A stretch of 64,000 nt of DNA, from contig OX439131.1 in NCBI GenBank assembly GCA_949318235.1, positions 20,780,725-20,844,724 on the forward strand, in the 5' to 3' direction. The translations under genes were made by a program, and so were the position numbers. Shown piece after piece: positions 1 through 14,600 of the stretch (position 1 is its first letter; every line of letters begins with the position of its first letter). Source of the DNA: Ecdyonurus torrentis. Taxonomy: Eukaryota; Arthropoda; Insecta; Ephemeroptera; Heptageniidae. A model generated the notes under the pieces. The model was not told the DNA's origin and searched no databases. It saw nothing but the letters and a program-made list of their open reading frames with translations.

Positions 1-3000
1 AAGCCACTCCGGAGATGACGTGTAGTTTTCCTTCAAACCCAGACCCCACTTGGCTGGACGGTAAAGCATGGACAGATGCCGTCGAAGCAGCAAAATTGCC
101 AAAGTATGTCATTAGAATTATTTACGTAATTTGTATGGAAAGTATGGTATTAAATTTTCATAGTTTGCATTACATAATAAATTAACAAGAATAGAATAAT
201 GTATTCCATCTTACTGAAATGTCAATTTATTAAAAATAATAAAATAACTTAAATAATTCCAGGTTGTCCAGTTTGCCTGACGATATCGCAAACAACTTAG
301 AGGAATGGAAAGACGTTTGTCAATCAGTAGATCCACACTTAAGAAAACTACCAAGCCCTTACGATGATATTCGAGGCTTAAATAAAATTGCAATTTTGAA
401 ATGTTTCCGTCCTGACTCTTTACTTCAAGCAATTTATGTAAGGTTAATCTGTTTAATTATTCGTCATTTAATTTTTTTTTTACGACTATAGAATAACTTA
501 ATACTAATAAATATCACATTTGACATTAGAAGTATAAAATTTTTTCATGTCACTGCAACACATTATATAATTTTTTTTTTTTTAAATAGGATTTGATACG
601 TAATGAGCTTGGCCACTCTTACACTGAACCTCCGACATTTGATCTTCAAGAGTCCTTCAACACATCCTCAGCTTGTGTGCCTCTGATCCTAGTGCTCTCC
701 CCAGGCAAAGACCCCACGCAGATGTTATTCCAGTTTGCCAAGGAGAGAGGCATCAACACAGTGCAGGCCGTTTCACTTGGTCAAGAACAGGTAATATGAT
801 GATAACCGTTTTCTTGTATTGTATATGTGATCAAAATATTTTATACAGCACATTTAAATTGTAGCATGACATAAATATAACAGCACATTAAAAAATAATA
901 ATAAAATAAAAACCGTGATACATACAATCTTTTGCGTCAATTAAGTATCAATTGATAATGTCTTTTCATCGCTCCCTTTACCTCTTCTATCCCTTATCAT
1001 ATTCAAGTAAACTTTGATCATACTTTATTGTTTTATTATTTTCAGCTATAAATTATTCTTGTGAAATTATAATGAAAAGTTAATTTTATGGGGTTTTATA
1101 ACCCAGCTACAAAAACACAGTTTTATTTTTAGAAAAAATAATCGAGAGTAATTATTGTTTTTTAGGGTTCTCGCGCGGAGACAGCTATTCTCGACGGAGT
1201 ATGTAATGGTGGGTGGGTGATCTTGCACAATTGTCACCTCGCCTCTAACTGGATGCCAGAGCTCGAGAGAATTTGTGACAACGTCATCACACCGGACAAA
1301 ACTCACAGTGGCTTCAGACTGTGGCTCACCACGTGTCCAGCCAAGTCAGTGCCTGTCTCAATTCTAGAGAAGGGTAAGTTGTGCAAAACTTTTTTTAACG
1401 TTATTATTATTTTTATAACGCCGTTATACGTATTGAACTTTGTTATTGAAGAAATTAAAGAATATAGCAAAAGTGCTATAAAATAATATGTTGTTTTGAT
1501 AGGTGTAAAAATGACAACTGAAACCCCTCAAGGACTGAAATCCAAACTCAAACATTGCTTTAAAACTTTGCCTCTGTCCGACCCGAACTTCTTTGAGAAA
1601 TCCTCTCGAGCGGAAGAATTGTTTAAAATGTCGTACAGCCTCGGCTTCTTCCATGCTGTCTTGAAAGGAAGAATGCAGTTCGGCTCTCTTGGCTGGAATA
1701 TACGATATGAATTCAATGACATTGATTTCAAGATTTGTTTACTACAACTTCAGGTATATTTATATATAATATTTTATAATACTCTATGATTGAAATTTTT
1801 ATCTAATAAAGAATTAACACTTTATTGATTAGCTAATGAACTTTATATTATTTACTTTGAGCTTAAAATGAGTAATACCAATAATAATTTGATTGCGCAG
1901 GAATTCCTGGAAGAGTACAAGGAGATGCCGTACTCCGGATTACATTACATGATTGCGGAATGTTTCTACGGAGGCAGAATTTCTGATCCAAGTGATCGAC
2001 AGTTACTGGCTTCATTACTCAAACTCTACTGCTGTCCTGAAGTTGTCCAAGATAAAAAGTAAGAAAAATATATTTATTTGCTGCATTTTTTTTTGTTTGT
2101 TTTAAATAATTGAATAGAAATATCTTTGATATTTTTAGAATTGAATCTACAATATTATGTATTATTTTTTAAATTTTAGTTACGTTTTGGGAGGTCATTT
2201 TAAAATCCCCGAGCTCTCAACAGTAAACACAAACATTGTTTCTCTAACAAATGTTGCATCCCCTGAAGTTTATGGACTGAACCAAAATGCAAGTTTCTCC
2301 AAAGGAATTGAAGATACGAGCAGGGTAAGACCATTTTATAATACTGTTTTATACAGGTACGCAGGCATGTTTGGTTAAAATAGTGATATAAAAATATAAT
2401 TTTATGCTATTTAAAGTTAGGGCATTGTAAGATACGTATATTTAGATAGGTACAGTATACCGCGAAAATAATATCCCCCTCTGTTCCCCGTGCCCCTCTG
2501 CGTTGCCTAACAATGGATGCTCCTATACCTGTAATGTTAATCAAGTAATTTTAGAGCTTTCGTACACTATCTCCAATCATGTAGATACTTATTTAATGGT
2601 ACGTAGTTAAACTTCAATTCTTTAACTTTTATTTTACGTTGCACTTAGATTTCTATAGAGTCTATCAAATTAAATGAGAATTTAATTAAAAATGTTCCTT
2701 TTTCCATGAAGTTGCATGAGCAATCTGAAGTTATTCAATTTTTTTAAACCGTAAATTGAAGTGATAAAAAATTAAAAGCTATATATGTCATAAATTTTTA
2801 TATTGTAAAGTAATAATAATAATAATTTAGTGATATTTAGCTGACTAAAACACTTGATTATAAATATTTATAATATAATATATTACTCAACGAATCCCGT
2901 TGTTACGTTGCTGACCAGCTGTTTCCGGTTTTGGGGGCGGATTTTCTCTGTATTTTACCGATCTAAATATACGTATCTTAATGCATTGCAAGTTACACCG

Positions 3001-5589
3001 CTTGCTTTATTATACTATTGTATTTTTAATGGTCGCCGCCATTTTGATTTTAGTATCCTGTAGTATATGCTAATTGTTAAGCACATAAGCGTAGCAGGTT
3101 ACCTGTGCTGCAGGATAGAGGTCATTTACATCATCGTTACCCGTTCCTAGAACCGCTGAGGCTGAGGATCGGTTCTAAAGAACCGCTTTTTTGGAAGCAA
3201 TTATGGGAACCGGTTTTGGGATCCGGTTCTCAAGAACCGCTTTTTCTGAACCGCTTTTCTCAAAAAATATAATTTTTTAACCAACTATTTGATAATATAT
3301 TAAAAAAGTATGTTTCAACCTCGCCGTCAACCCCTTTAAAATCGCTGGTTATTTTGAGTTTGTTTTTTACTTTAAAAATGGGCATTATAATTTTTTTCGC
3401 ATCTACGATGCTTTAAAAAATAAACATATTGAATTGTATCGACTTATATTTGAAATTTATTCAAAATATAATAACTAATATTATTTTCTTTATTAGTAAA
3501 TAACTATTTTTTCAAGAAGCGGAATCGGTTCCTGGAACCGCTCAGAACTGGTTTTTGTTTTTGAAGCGATTCAGAGAACCGGTTCTTAAGAACCGCGGTT
3601 CGTAAGAACCGCACGTCTCGGAACCGCGGATGCGGGGTGGCTCCGGTTTCTTTTTTATACATGTTTTTGTTAATATAAAACATTTTTGAAACTAAAATCA
3701 ATAGATAATAAAAATCTGTATGCATTTTATATAAATTGGACTCTATTATTGTACGAGTATTAAGTGTATTTTTAAAGAGACTTATTTTTACGTATTGAAA
3801 TTGCTTATTAGATTTTGAGGAGCGTAAAGCTGGTGCAGCCATACTCCAGTATCTCCCAACCTTGTGACGAAAACACCGTGCAAGACATTGTACATGACAT
3901 CCTGGCCAAGCTGCCCTTGCCATTTGATATGATAAGAGTTAAGAGGTTAAGGCCTCTCAAACCAGAGGACTTCTTTACCATGGTGCTATATCAGGTAATG
4001 GACTTAATTTTGGTTAACGTGTATAATATAATAATATAAATGCAGTATACTGGCAAACTATATAATTTAATATTTTAATTAAATTTATTAAGTACATCAA
4101 ATTATACAAATAGATATTAAATTTTTGTGATGAAATTTTCAGGAAGTAACTCGTCTAAACACTCTGCTCTCCACTGTGCTTCTCACTCTGAAGCAGCTGA
4201 CCAAGGCTTTGCAAGGTCACTCTGCAATGACGTCAGAACTGCAGCAAATGCACAACACACTCGGGGAATACAAGATACCTACAATTTGGGCAGAGAAATC
4301 ATATCCATCACTCAAACCTTTGCCTAATTACATACAGCATCTAGTTCGCAGGTAACTGAAACTACAAACTTTGAAAAGTTATTATCGCATTGATGTTTTA
4401 TAATTTTAAGAACTAATTTTCATCTCCAGTGGCTTTGTTGTACTTTTAAAAACATTTCCTAATTTGTTATTCTATTTATTATTTTTTTTAAATATTTTAT
4501 ACATCAATGATATGCTAAAATCAAGCTTGTTAAAAATAAAAAATGAAGTACTCTGTACTGTACAGTATCTAATCATTCGCCTTTATTACTTTTCTTATAA
4601 ATTATTATTTATAACTTTGATTACTTTTATATACACGGTAATCAAACCATTGAACAATATTTAATTCTACTGCTCTTTATTTTTCAGAGTAAAATTCTTT
4701 GACAGTTGGATCAGTGAAGGTACCCCACAAATATTTTGGATTTCTGCTTTCTTCACACCACAAACTCTTCTTACTGGAATACTTCACAATTATTCAAAAC
4801 AAACAAAAGTTTCTTTTGAAGAAGTGACATTGAAGTACGAAGTTACAGAAGTAGAAGATACTGAATCACTAAAACAGGTGTGTAATTTATTATATTATTA
4901 ATAAGAAAAAAAAAACTTTAAATATTTTGAAAAGAGAAACTTTTCTAATTTTAAACTTATTTACATATACAAAAAAATTAAATTTATTTTCAGATATCTC
5001 CACGCAAGAGCACTGAAATTTATATCAGGGTAAGTTGTTTTATATTATCATTAAATTTCATCATTTTGAATCAAATAATTATAAACTCTAACTCTAGATC
5101 ATGGATTATACTTATTTAATTAAATTACTAAACAGGGTTTATACCTGGAAGGAGCTCACTGGGACAGAGAAAGTAAACAACTTGATGAACCAAAATCTGG
5201 AATACTACATGACAAATTACCAGTTATTCGCATACAACCATGTACAGTTAAAGTGAGTATACATAGTCTTTAATAATATAAAATTGACAATGAGTAAAAT
5301 TATTATCATTCAACTTATTTAATATTCATTGTCAAATAAATTATCATCGTTTATATAAATATATGAATTTTTCACTAAACAAAATAGAATTTAAGTCGTA
5401 TACATCCATGTAACTGTTTAATTTTGTTGTTAGGATGTAGACAACAGTTCGTTGTACAAATGTCCAGTTTACACAACAAGTCAACGAGGAGAAGAACAGT
5501 TAGTGTGTCATGTTAACCTCAACACAGATCAGCCATCTCATGTGTGGATCAACCAAGGAGTAGCCTGCTTATGTCAGCTCAAATACTAA
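1..5589 (+). CDS. Axonemal dynein heavy chain, C-terminal part (13 exons, 5' end outside window)
   Basis: Force-generating heavy chain of ciliary or flagellar dynein. The visible part covers AAA6 and the C-terminal domain. Coding exons join in frame: 1-103, 263-437, 590-790, 1166-1373, 1503-1753, 1901-2058, 2180-2324, 3812-3994, 4143-4351, 4688-4877, 4994-5029, 5136-5252, 5434-5589 (TAA), 709 codons from position 3. Family hallmarks seen are GGWVILHNCHLASNW, FRLWLTTCPAK, then GVKMTTETPQGLKSKL, FGSLGWNIRYEFND, PSLKPLPNYI and FWISAFFTPQTLLTGIL, ending in a short tail close to the usual VALLCQL. The pattern fits axonemal rather than cytoplasmic dynein, and the single-headed inner-arm type seems most likely. 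The subtype was not resolved. Odd points are a 36-nt exon and a 1.5-kb intron carrying a MITE. All splice sites are GT/AG and no frame break was seen. Confidence 0.93.
2428..2980. mobile_element. MITE in dynein intron, 25-bp terminal inverted repeats
   Basis: The left end at 2428-2452 and the right end at 2956-2980 are inverted copies with one mismatch (core TACGTATATTTAGAT). The right end abuts TTAA and the left end GTAA, so a TTAA-type target duplication with one substitution is possible. No ORF lies inside. The whole unit is 553 bp, within the intron 2325-3811. Confidence 0.7.
3140..3625. repeat. Clustered GAACCG/CGGTTC palindromic repeats in dynein intron
   Basis: Two GC-richer blocks (3140-3260 and 3510-3625) carry many copies of GGTTCT, AAGAACCG and their inverted forms, including GGTTCTTAAGAACC. 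They flank about 250 bp of plain AT-rich sequence in roughly inverted arrangement. This resembles the subterminal repeat arrays of the hAT-like elements later in the window, but no target duplication could be found here. Confidence 0.5.
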
Positions 5590-6493
5590 GCAACTTGTGG
5601 TTATAGTAAGTTTGGGCTAAAATAATAATAACATGCAATTATGAGACATTATGGAAAATAAGCTATTGCGATAAGGTATGATAAATTTTAAAGAAAAAGA
5701 TTGAAGGATAATCAACTTACATTAATATTAACAAATTGAACATCAAATCTAGTCAATACACAACCTGTAAAAGTATTTTCCAATTTTCCTCTACATTATT
5801 TTATTTAAGCTTAAGGGGGTAGGTGACCGAATGATATCTCGCAAACTAGGACAGTTGCGAATAACAATATTAACACAAAGTAAAGAAGAAATGTTACTTA
5901 AAAATTTAGTTATGTCAAATATGTGAAAACACGATAAAATATTTAAGTTATTACACTTTAAAAATAACATGTAAATGTGGAAATTTAAATTTGAGCGGGA
6001 AATTTTAGTCAATTTAGAAACTTTATTACAATTAAAAATATCATTAAAAAACTTTTTGGGTATAAAAAAAAATATTTTAAATTTAATTGATTTTATTTGA
6101 AAATTTTAGTGTTTGTTTTATTGGAATTAAATCACGTACAAAAAAGTTTTGGGAAAATATAGTTCTTCTTTTAGCGATTTCCGGTCCAAGTCGGTCCCCC
6201 ACCGCCTTAAGAGTTTTGTAATGATTTTTAGTATTAATAATATTTTTAAGTTTGATTCCCTTGTCATTATAAAATTAATCATCATTCTTCTCTGTTACTT
6301 AAGAAATTATGATTTGTGTTCACTATATGACAACTGGGACTGAACTATTTTCTTTTGTATAATGTCTCTATTTTTAAGTTACTGAACTATGCTAAGATTT
6401 ATTTGAAATATATATATTTCAATTAAAGTTTAGTGATACATCAGAGGAACAAAAATATAAGTCAAGGATTTAAAATAATATTATATATATATC

Positions 6494-6683
6494 GTCCTGG
6501 TCGCGTCAAAAGGGCTTAACTCCATTGATCAGCAAAACGCTTTAGGGCATATCTCCAGTAATCTTTAGTATCTCCAGTGGAGATACACCCTAAAATTGCT
6601 GATCACTGGAGATACGCCCTAACTTTTAACGCCCTAACAATTTGCTGATCAATGGAGATATGCCCTTTTGACACAACCAGGAC
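6494..6683. mobile_element. Palindromic MITE, about 190 bp
   Basis: The ends are inverted copies beginning GTCCTGG and continuing with GTCAAAAGGGC and CTCCATTGATCAGCAAA. Internal repeats of a CTCCAGTGGAGATAC-like motif make it a nested palindrome. It lies in a TATATA context, so an exact target duplication cannot be separated from the flank. Confidence 0.65.
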
Positions 6684-7606
6684 AATATATAAAGTTTCAG
6701 CGTATCAAGAAGTAAATAAATGAGCAAGACATACATGTCTAAAACTCTCTCTCTCTCTCTCTCTCTCTCTTGCAAAATATTTTTGTATGATGTAATCTAA
6801 AATTAGACAAACAAATTTATAATAATGTTTTTATTTTTTTGTATATATATACATCAAGTAAGGTAAATTTAGAATAATTCATTATTATTAACAACTCTTT
6901 AAAAAGAGTACACAAGTATAGCTGGATTTTGTTTGCAGCATATAGATTTATGACATTCATAAACGTAAGTAGAGATATTTAATATTATAGGCTCTTTGTT
7001 CTTTATAATATTTATGCCAAGGAACATTTGCAAGGCATTTCTTACACATACATAAAGTTTCACAATGTCATTATAAGAAACGCACTGTACGTGTTCCTTA
7101 ATGGTGTTCTAATAGAATTGCAATACATACAATAATAATTGAATTTAAAAACACAAAATCATTAATTTCTTTTTTTATGAGCAAAAATATACATCTAGAT
7201 TAAACATGCATAGTAATCTTATTTTATTATGGAATATCTTTAAGAATTTAATATTTAAAAAAGTTGAAACAACAATCACACAATAATAATAATAAATTTC
7301 CAATGCAAGTCCAAGTGATTAATGTTTCAACATTTTATTAAGTGCACATTATAAACAATTGCAAAACAAATAACAAACATTTTTTTTAATACTCACAAAA
7401 GTGCAATTTTTTTTTTTTCATTTAATGTTTAAACTTTTATATCTATTACTCAAACTACAAACTCTGTGTTTTGAATGTTTTAAGAACTTAAAACATTGGT
7501 AATTGTTTGTCTTTAGATGTGCTTTTAATTATTTAGTTTTCAAGTATGTATTTGATCAAACATAACAAACATTTAAAATTCATAAGTTTATAGTTCAAGT
7601 AGCAAC

Positions 7607-8124
7607 CAATGTCCCTTACATGTATTCCAACTCTAGCCACAATTTTCAGACAAGAGTTTTTAAGAATCTATGCTAGCGGCACGGATGGCAGCAAAATGAA
7701 CTACTAAGCCAAAGAAACGCAAAGCTACGTATTTCAGGTTAGCAATGCATCTTTTAGTGACGTCACACTCACATATGCGTAATGCTTGTAGTGTGAATCT
7801 TAAACCTTGGAAAGTAATTATATGAAAAGTTGTGCAAATTTTAAGGGAAATAAGTTAAAATAATAAATAAATTAATTTTCAAGGGAATAAGCCCGAGTAT
7901 GTCGTATTTTGTTTTGTATATACAAGTACTCCAAAGTGCCCTTTTTTCCTTAAGTTATTTAAAACCGTTTAAAACTTCGCGGATATAATACGATACATCC
8001 TAGTAGTTATTTTTGCCCCCGGTGGCGCGCTGCTAGTAGTTTTGCGCATGCGCAGATAACTTTTTCTTGTCCAAAATTGTCGACAAATTTTATACAGGAG
8101 TCTGAAGACATGTAAGGGACATTG
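7607..8124. mobile_element. MITE with 9-bp target-site duplication (Mutator-like size)
   Basis: The termini are CAATGTCCCTTACATGT and its inverse. Exact 9-bp flanks AGTAGCAAC occur at 7598-7606 and 8125-8133. The 9-bp length fits the Mutator superfamily. The same ends bound the composite element at 55574-58399. There is no coding potential. Confidence 0.75.
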
Positions 8125-11100
8125 AGTAGCAACTTAGTAAAAAGAAAAAAAAAAATGATAACCAAAGAAATTCAATGCAAGTACCCTCTCCTCTGTGTAT
8201 ATCTTTTATTATTTTAATTTAAAGCTAAACACTGCAACAACATCTATTTAACTTTTGCTATCTATATATAGGGCTAAGCATATTTTATTAGAATATATTG
8301 GACAACACACTATTATAACAAGATACTCATTTGAAATCATTTGTGGCACAAAAATGCTTTTGTAATGGCACTCTAAAAGAGATATGATACATACAAATAA
8401 TATTATCTAACCTACTATTTTCTACATTTTAAAACATAATTATATTAGTACTGTTCCCATAAAGATAATTTAAATAATGGTACACAAGAAGTACACAATT
8501 CATCAAAATTAATCAAAACTGTCATCCTGTCATCCTGTGAAATTAAAAGATTTTTTTTTTTTTTTTTTTTTCTTTTTATAATAATAAAATATATTGTCAA
8601 GTTAGATGCATTGTGTCTATTGCATTGGGATGTTTCAATTTAAGTCACAGATTGTGGTATTTTGTATCAATTAAGTTTAAAGTTGTACAGAGGTGCCTTC
8701 ACCCCTTTTTTTTTCACCTTTGCGCAGCATACAAAATTTACTAACTTTTCCGTAACCCAAAACAACCATTGCATGTTGTAGTCATTGCTGGGCTTTTTTT
8801 TTTTTTTTTTTTTTTTTTTTTCCCATGCTGTGCAAAGTTACGGAAATAAGTAGCAGAGGTAGACTTTTCACAGAACATAAAATTGGCTTCAGCATTTAGC
8901 TGCGCAAACTAAAAATTTGCTACACAAAGTTACAGAAAAATTCTAATGTGAAAGGGTAAAATTTCTGGGGAAATGCTGCACAAAGTTCCAACAAAATAGG
9001 AACCTAAATAGGTCACAGTTACCACGACATTTTCAGTTGAAATGTTTTGATACAATATAAACACAATGGACTTATCAAATGTGTACATAAAACTAAATAT
9101 AACAAAAACAAATCAACTTTAAAATATGCAAAATGTATACACTTTTGTCATATATGATTAAAATTTGTCTATTTTTAAGTAATTTTTAAAGTCATACAAA
9201 AAATGTAAATAATAATAATAATTGACATTTTTCTATATTTCATTTCAAAATTGTAATTATTCTAAAAAAACAAAACAAAACAAAAAAACAATTAAATTAG
9301 CTTGTTTCTTTTGTTTTTAACAACATTACATTTAAATTTATTCATAGTAAGTATTATCCGTAAAATTCTTGCATTTAGTTTTAAAATCTATAATAAATTT
9401 ATTTTTACTTTTAACAATATACTTTGAACAATTACATTTGATTTATACACACAGAAAAATATTTATTTATTTTTTTACTTAATTGTAAAGGTCACACGAT
9501 TGACAAATAATATTAATGTAAAACTTTTCACCCTATTTTCATTCAAAGCTAATAATAATATTATTGGAAAAATGCAATACATAATTTGTTGATAGAATTT
9601 TAGCTTTCCATTTTGTTAACTTTCATCGAGTCAATAAAAATTTAACACTAGTCTTTACCCCCCCCCTCCCCCTCCTTTAAATATTCACAGTCTTCTAATA
9701 AAAATTAAAAATGTAATATATATTTCTTTATTTCTTATATTTTCTTTATTGTTCATGTGATCTAGTTTTTCAGTTTATCACAATTTTCAAATAATGTAAG
9801 CTTTCTGTCTGTTTCAAAATTAAACTATATAATTTTGTATTGATTACTTCTTTTTCTTTCTTTAAATCATGTTGATTTTTTTTTTCACAGTAATTATCTA
9901 TTATTTTCAGTATTAACAGTTTAAAAAAATACGGAAGTAAAGCTGACAAATATTTGCATGTGTTTTTCTTGTTAAAAATTCAGTACAAAAATGAGCCGAG
10001 TAAAAATTTCTTTGACTGTAACAAATAACTATTAATCTGAATAAAAAAAGAAAGCTGAAAATTATATGAGATTTAATGTGATAAACGTGAAAACTTTTTG
10101 AATATGTACTTATTATTATTATTATTAGGATAAAGAGGCATCACAACAATATTTATGTATAACATTGTCATATTTATAACATTGTTTGGACTAGAAAGAT
10201 AGTATGACCAAAAACTGCGTTTTATTTTTAATAATTTTTTTTTATCTTTTTTTTATCTTTTTTTTATCTTTTTTTTTTTTTTTTTTTTTTCTTCTTCATT
10301 ATTTTGCTTCTAATCTATAAATGACCACTACAAAAAGTATAGTTCTATAATATAGTGCCCCATCTTCACATATTATAAATATATTTTTTGTTGATGTTAT
10401 TTTTAAGTATTCTCACCATTAATATTGGTCTTAAAATTTACATTGATACAATATAGCTTTTAATAAAACATGGAATATATTTATCTACCATTATCAATGC
10501 AACAGCACTGAAAAATATATATTTTTTTAATTAGTCAGTAAGCCAATTTAGGTTTTGGTGTTTTTAAGTTTTGTACATTTAGTCCTTTAAAGTTAATAAA
10601 AAGTAATATTAAAAGAAATAGACAAATTTATTCCATAAATTAAAAGCTGATTTACATATAAGAACTCTCAAATTTTGTGAATTTTGACATCATTGCGTAT
10701 TTGGGCTATATATTGGCAGTTTTTATATTAAATCTTGAAATAAAATATTTAAGTTCCTTGTATTATTTCACAAAATTTGAGAAATTTATTATTAGTGCGA
10801 TAGAATTGATACTTTTGAAAATCATATATATGATAAAGGCACAAAAACTGATAGTTAATCTTCGATTTTGGTGCATAGGTATGGAACTTATAATACTTTT
10901 AAATAGATTTTGCATTTTTTTTTCCTGGAAGCCAATTAGTCCCGCCACACAGTAGAGATCATTTAAATTAAAAGAACTGGTATTCTGCAAAACTACAGGC
11001 TTGACATACAGAACAATTTAAATCAATATTAGTTGTGACTCTTTGCCTATTTTAATACAAAGGTCTGAAAATGATATCATTAGTTTACTCAGGTAAGAGT

Positions 11101-11418
11101 AATATTGGCATGCTTAAAAAGTGAAAGACACGGTTCCATGAACTTCTCCTCTAACTCTCATTTCCCTAATAAAATCTATATTTACAGAATATCACTCTTT
11201 TAATTTAGTGCCTCTACATAAAAAAAGGTAAAAACAATGCAGAAAACCTTATCATCGAAAAGTTATGCATAATATACAATAATTTTAGTGTGTGTAGATA
11301 GGGCTTGTAAAATACTTAATTACGTCACTTCGTCTTACCTGCTGACAATCCATGCATGGACCAGCCATGCATGCAGTAATGGCAGAATGAGTCTGCCTGT
11401 TTCGCCTAAGGAAACATT

Positions 11419-11624
11419 TCACAAATCTGGTGCGAGGCGGGTTGGAGTTGTAGGCTGCAAGTCCATGGTTTTGCATACCCAGCCAGCAATGTCAACGCTT
11501 TCATATTCCCACTTCTTAAGCCATACATGGTTCTGTTTAATCATTAAAAAAATGTGTAGTAAGTAATAGTATTGAAGGCTATTATTACATATGAAAAATA
11601 ACTAGAAACTAGAAATACATGCAC

Positions 11625-11658
<34 letters not shown>

Positions 11659-14600
11659 CTTAATACATTTAGTTTTGCATGCAGTTACATTGCCCAGTAA
11701 ATGATCTATCTTCTGAGCTGCTGATTATATAAATTATATTCACATCCACTTCTGCTTTAATGTACACACAATATCCATAATATACTTTATCATTCAAAAG
11801 CTTGAGTTTAAAGGCATAGAACATTTTGAACAAAAAAGTTGTGTAATATCCTAACAAACCTGAAAATCAATGTTGATTTGGCAAAAGTCATTGATTTCTA
11901 ATTCATTTTCCATTCACAAAATGGCACAAGTGGACACTGACATCACAGCTGGCTTATTTTACACATGCATGGACCAGTCAAGCTGTGACGTCAGTGCCTG
12001 CTTGCACTATTTTGTGAATGGAAAATAAATTAGAAATCAATGACTCCGGCCAAAACAACGTTGATTTTCAGGTTTGTTTGGATATTACACATATTTTTTT
12101 TTCAAGCAAACCAAACCAATAGGCAGCAATTGTATATTATTATTTTATCTCTCTTTATAGGCCAGTGCTTTTATGATATGGTCCATAAGGCGAGGGAAAT
12201 AATTATTTACAAGCTGAAACTTGGTACACGTATTCGGGACAGTGTACTGAACCACCAAAAAAAAGTTCCTAACTAACATCCGGGTACTTCATGGTCAAAT
12301 TTGAGTTTGTCCCGGAAAAAAATGACTTTCAAAAAACATTTTTTAAAAACAAACTATAAACCCTACATCATTCATTAAGATATCAATCGAAAGCTTACTT
12401 AACACAGCTTTCAGAAAAAATTACTTGGCGTCCATAAAAAAATATTTAATTAACCTAATTTGCATAATTAATTTTTTTCATATTTTTTTCAAATTTCAGT
12501 AATCAGGAACTTTTTAATGGTCATTTTTTTCGCAATTAACCTTAATATAAACGTGATGGGCAATTTTATAAGGAATAAGATGCATTTTGTTTCATCTCGT
12601 TAACTTGTTTCGTTCGCGAGCAAATGAGAAAAGAGTAGCGGTACCTACCATAAAAACCGCCCCCCTTTACCTGCTAGTATAGGGTAATACAATGCTAACA
12701 GATAGGGGGAAAATGCATATTATATGAAATTATAGCTTTCGCTCTTACTTTGATTCATTTTTAAATGGCAAATTAATTAGTACTCAAAAGTTTTCATTAA
12801 AAAACGGGTCAAAATGCCCAATTTTGAGTTTGTCCCGGAAATCAAAAAACACTTTACGTAAGTGTTCACGAAGTTACGTAATGCATTAAAAGAAAGATTT
12901 TTATAATATCTATTTACTATAGCAATGCACATAGTTTTTTGTTCTTTTTTTTTAATCAAAAAAACAATTTAATTATTTAATTAAAATAATGATGAATAAT
13001 TATTGTTATCAATTTAAATTTTTTTCTATTATAATTTTTTTAAGTTTTAGGTTAAAAATTTTACTTCAAACAGTTAAAAAAAATAGTTTGGGTATTATGT
13101 TAGTTTATCATAAGACATCATATAAATACTCAAAATCACCGCGATGAGTTATATTATTAATTGAATTCTGTTGTGTATAGAAATATACTATTTATATTGT
13201 GCGTTTATTATGGTATAATTAAATTTGAAACAGAACAATAAAGTAATATACGTTTTGACATTTTACTTTACAAAAAAATAGAAATCAAAAAAATTTACAG
13301 CAATGTTTTAAACTAGAAGGAAAAAATATCATAACCGCCGCGGAAAAAAATTAAATAATATAAAATAATTATGCTATAGCTCATTGTCAACACAATTTGT
13401 TTAGTATATTATACAGCAACATCTATGCTATAAATATACATAATAATTAAAGGCTTTTATTGGGCAAAATCAGGTTAAAAACCTTTCAATTGACCACTTT
13501 CAAGGTACGAACTTATTAAATAATTTGAAATATTTTCAATGCTTTTCTTTATGGAAAAATCGTTTTCGTTTACTCTTTGCAAAATTAAAAACATTTCATT
13601 TCAAGTGGTCTATTTCAACAGTACAGAGTACTGTCAATTACAATTAAAAATTGATACCCAATTTTATCGGTTAGTATTTTGTTGTTTTTTCCTATTCGAT
13701 TTTAATTTGTAAATTAATAATAGTAATAATAATTTTTAATTTTATGGTTTAATACTGTTATTTTATAAAAATATTTTTTAATATGTATTATTTTGATAAA
13801 TTTTGATTTATTATCATTCATTGATATAATATAATATATGTTTCTATGCACCTCTTATTTTAGTTATTTTCTATAACATCCTTATAATACTACAAATAAA
13901 AATACAGTAGTATTTTATGTTTTGTAAAACATAAATGGACCATTTGCAATAAAATATGTTTTTAATTGCTGCAAAGTGTAAGTGAAAACAATTTTTCTAT
14001 AAGAAATGCATTAAGAATATTTTAAATTATTTTATATAGATCGTTCATTGCAAGTGGTCCATTACTAATATGAATTTCGATGTTTTAATTTAGCATTGAA
14101 AAAGTTAAATTTTTACGATTTTTTCAATGCATTGTAAAAGAAAAAAGGTTAACAATTTGCAGTAACAATTTATATATTATATAAATATTTCAAATAACTA
14201 ACAAGAAAAGCATTTGAACTGCCTGGATTAATATAACTAAAAAACAAAACAATTAATTATACCATAGTGCAGTATCTGTACATAACTCATCGCGGTGATT
14301 TTGAGTATTTATATGATGTCTTCAAAAACTAACATAATACTCAAACTAACTTTTTTTAACTGTTTGAAGTAAAATTTTTAGCCTAAAACTTAAAAAAAAT
14401 TATAATAGAAAAAATTAAAATTGATAACAATAATTATTCATCATTATTTTAATTAATTATTTAAATTGTTTTTTGATTAAAAAAAAAAGAACAAAAAACT
14501 ATGTGCATTGCTATAGTAAATAGATATTATAAAAATCTTTCTTTTAATGCATTACGTAACTTCGTGAATACTTACGTAAAGTGTTTTTTGATTTCCGGGA

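Larger units (their letters stand above)
5590..11418. other. Convergent intergenic region, no protein gene seen
   Basis: AT-rich sequence between the dynein stop codon and the MEK stop codon on the other strand. It probably holds both 3' UTRs, but poly(A) sites could not be placed with confidence. It contains homopolymer runs (for example T-runs near 8550, 8798 and 10265), a (CT)n run near 6747-6770, and the two elements listed separately. ORFs here are short and repetitive. Confidence 0.6.

Noticed and set aside
3504..3923. 139-aa minus-strand ORF
   Set aside because: It overlaps dynein exon 8 antisense and repeat sequence, with no recognisable domain.
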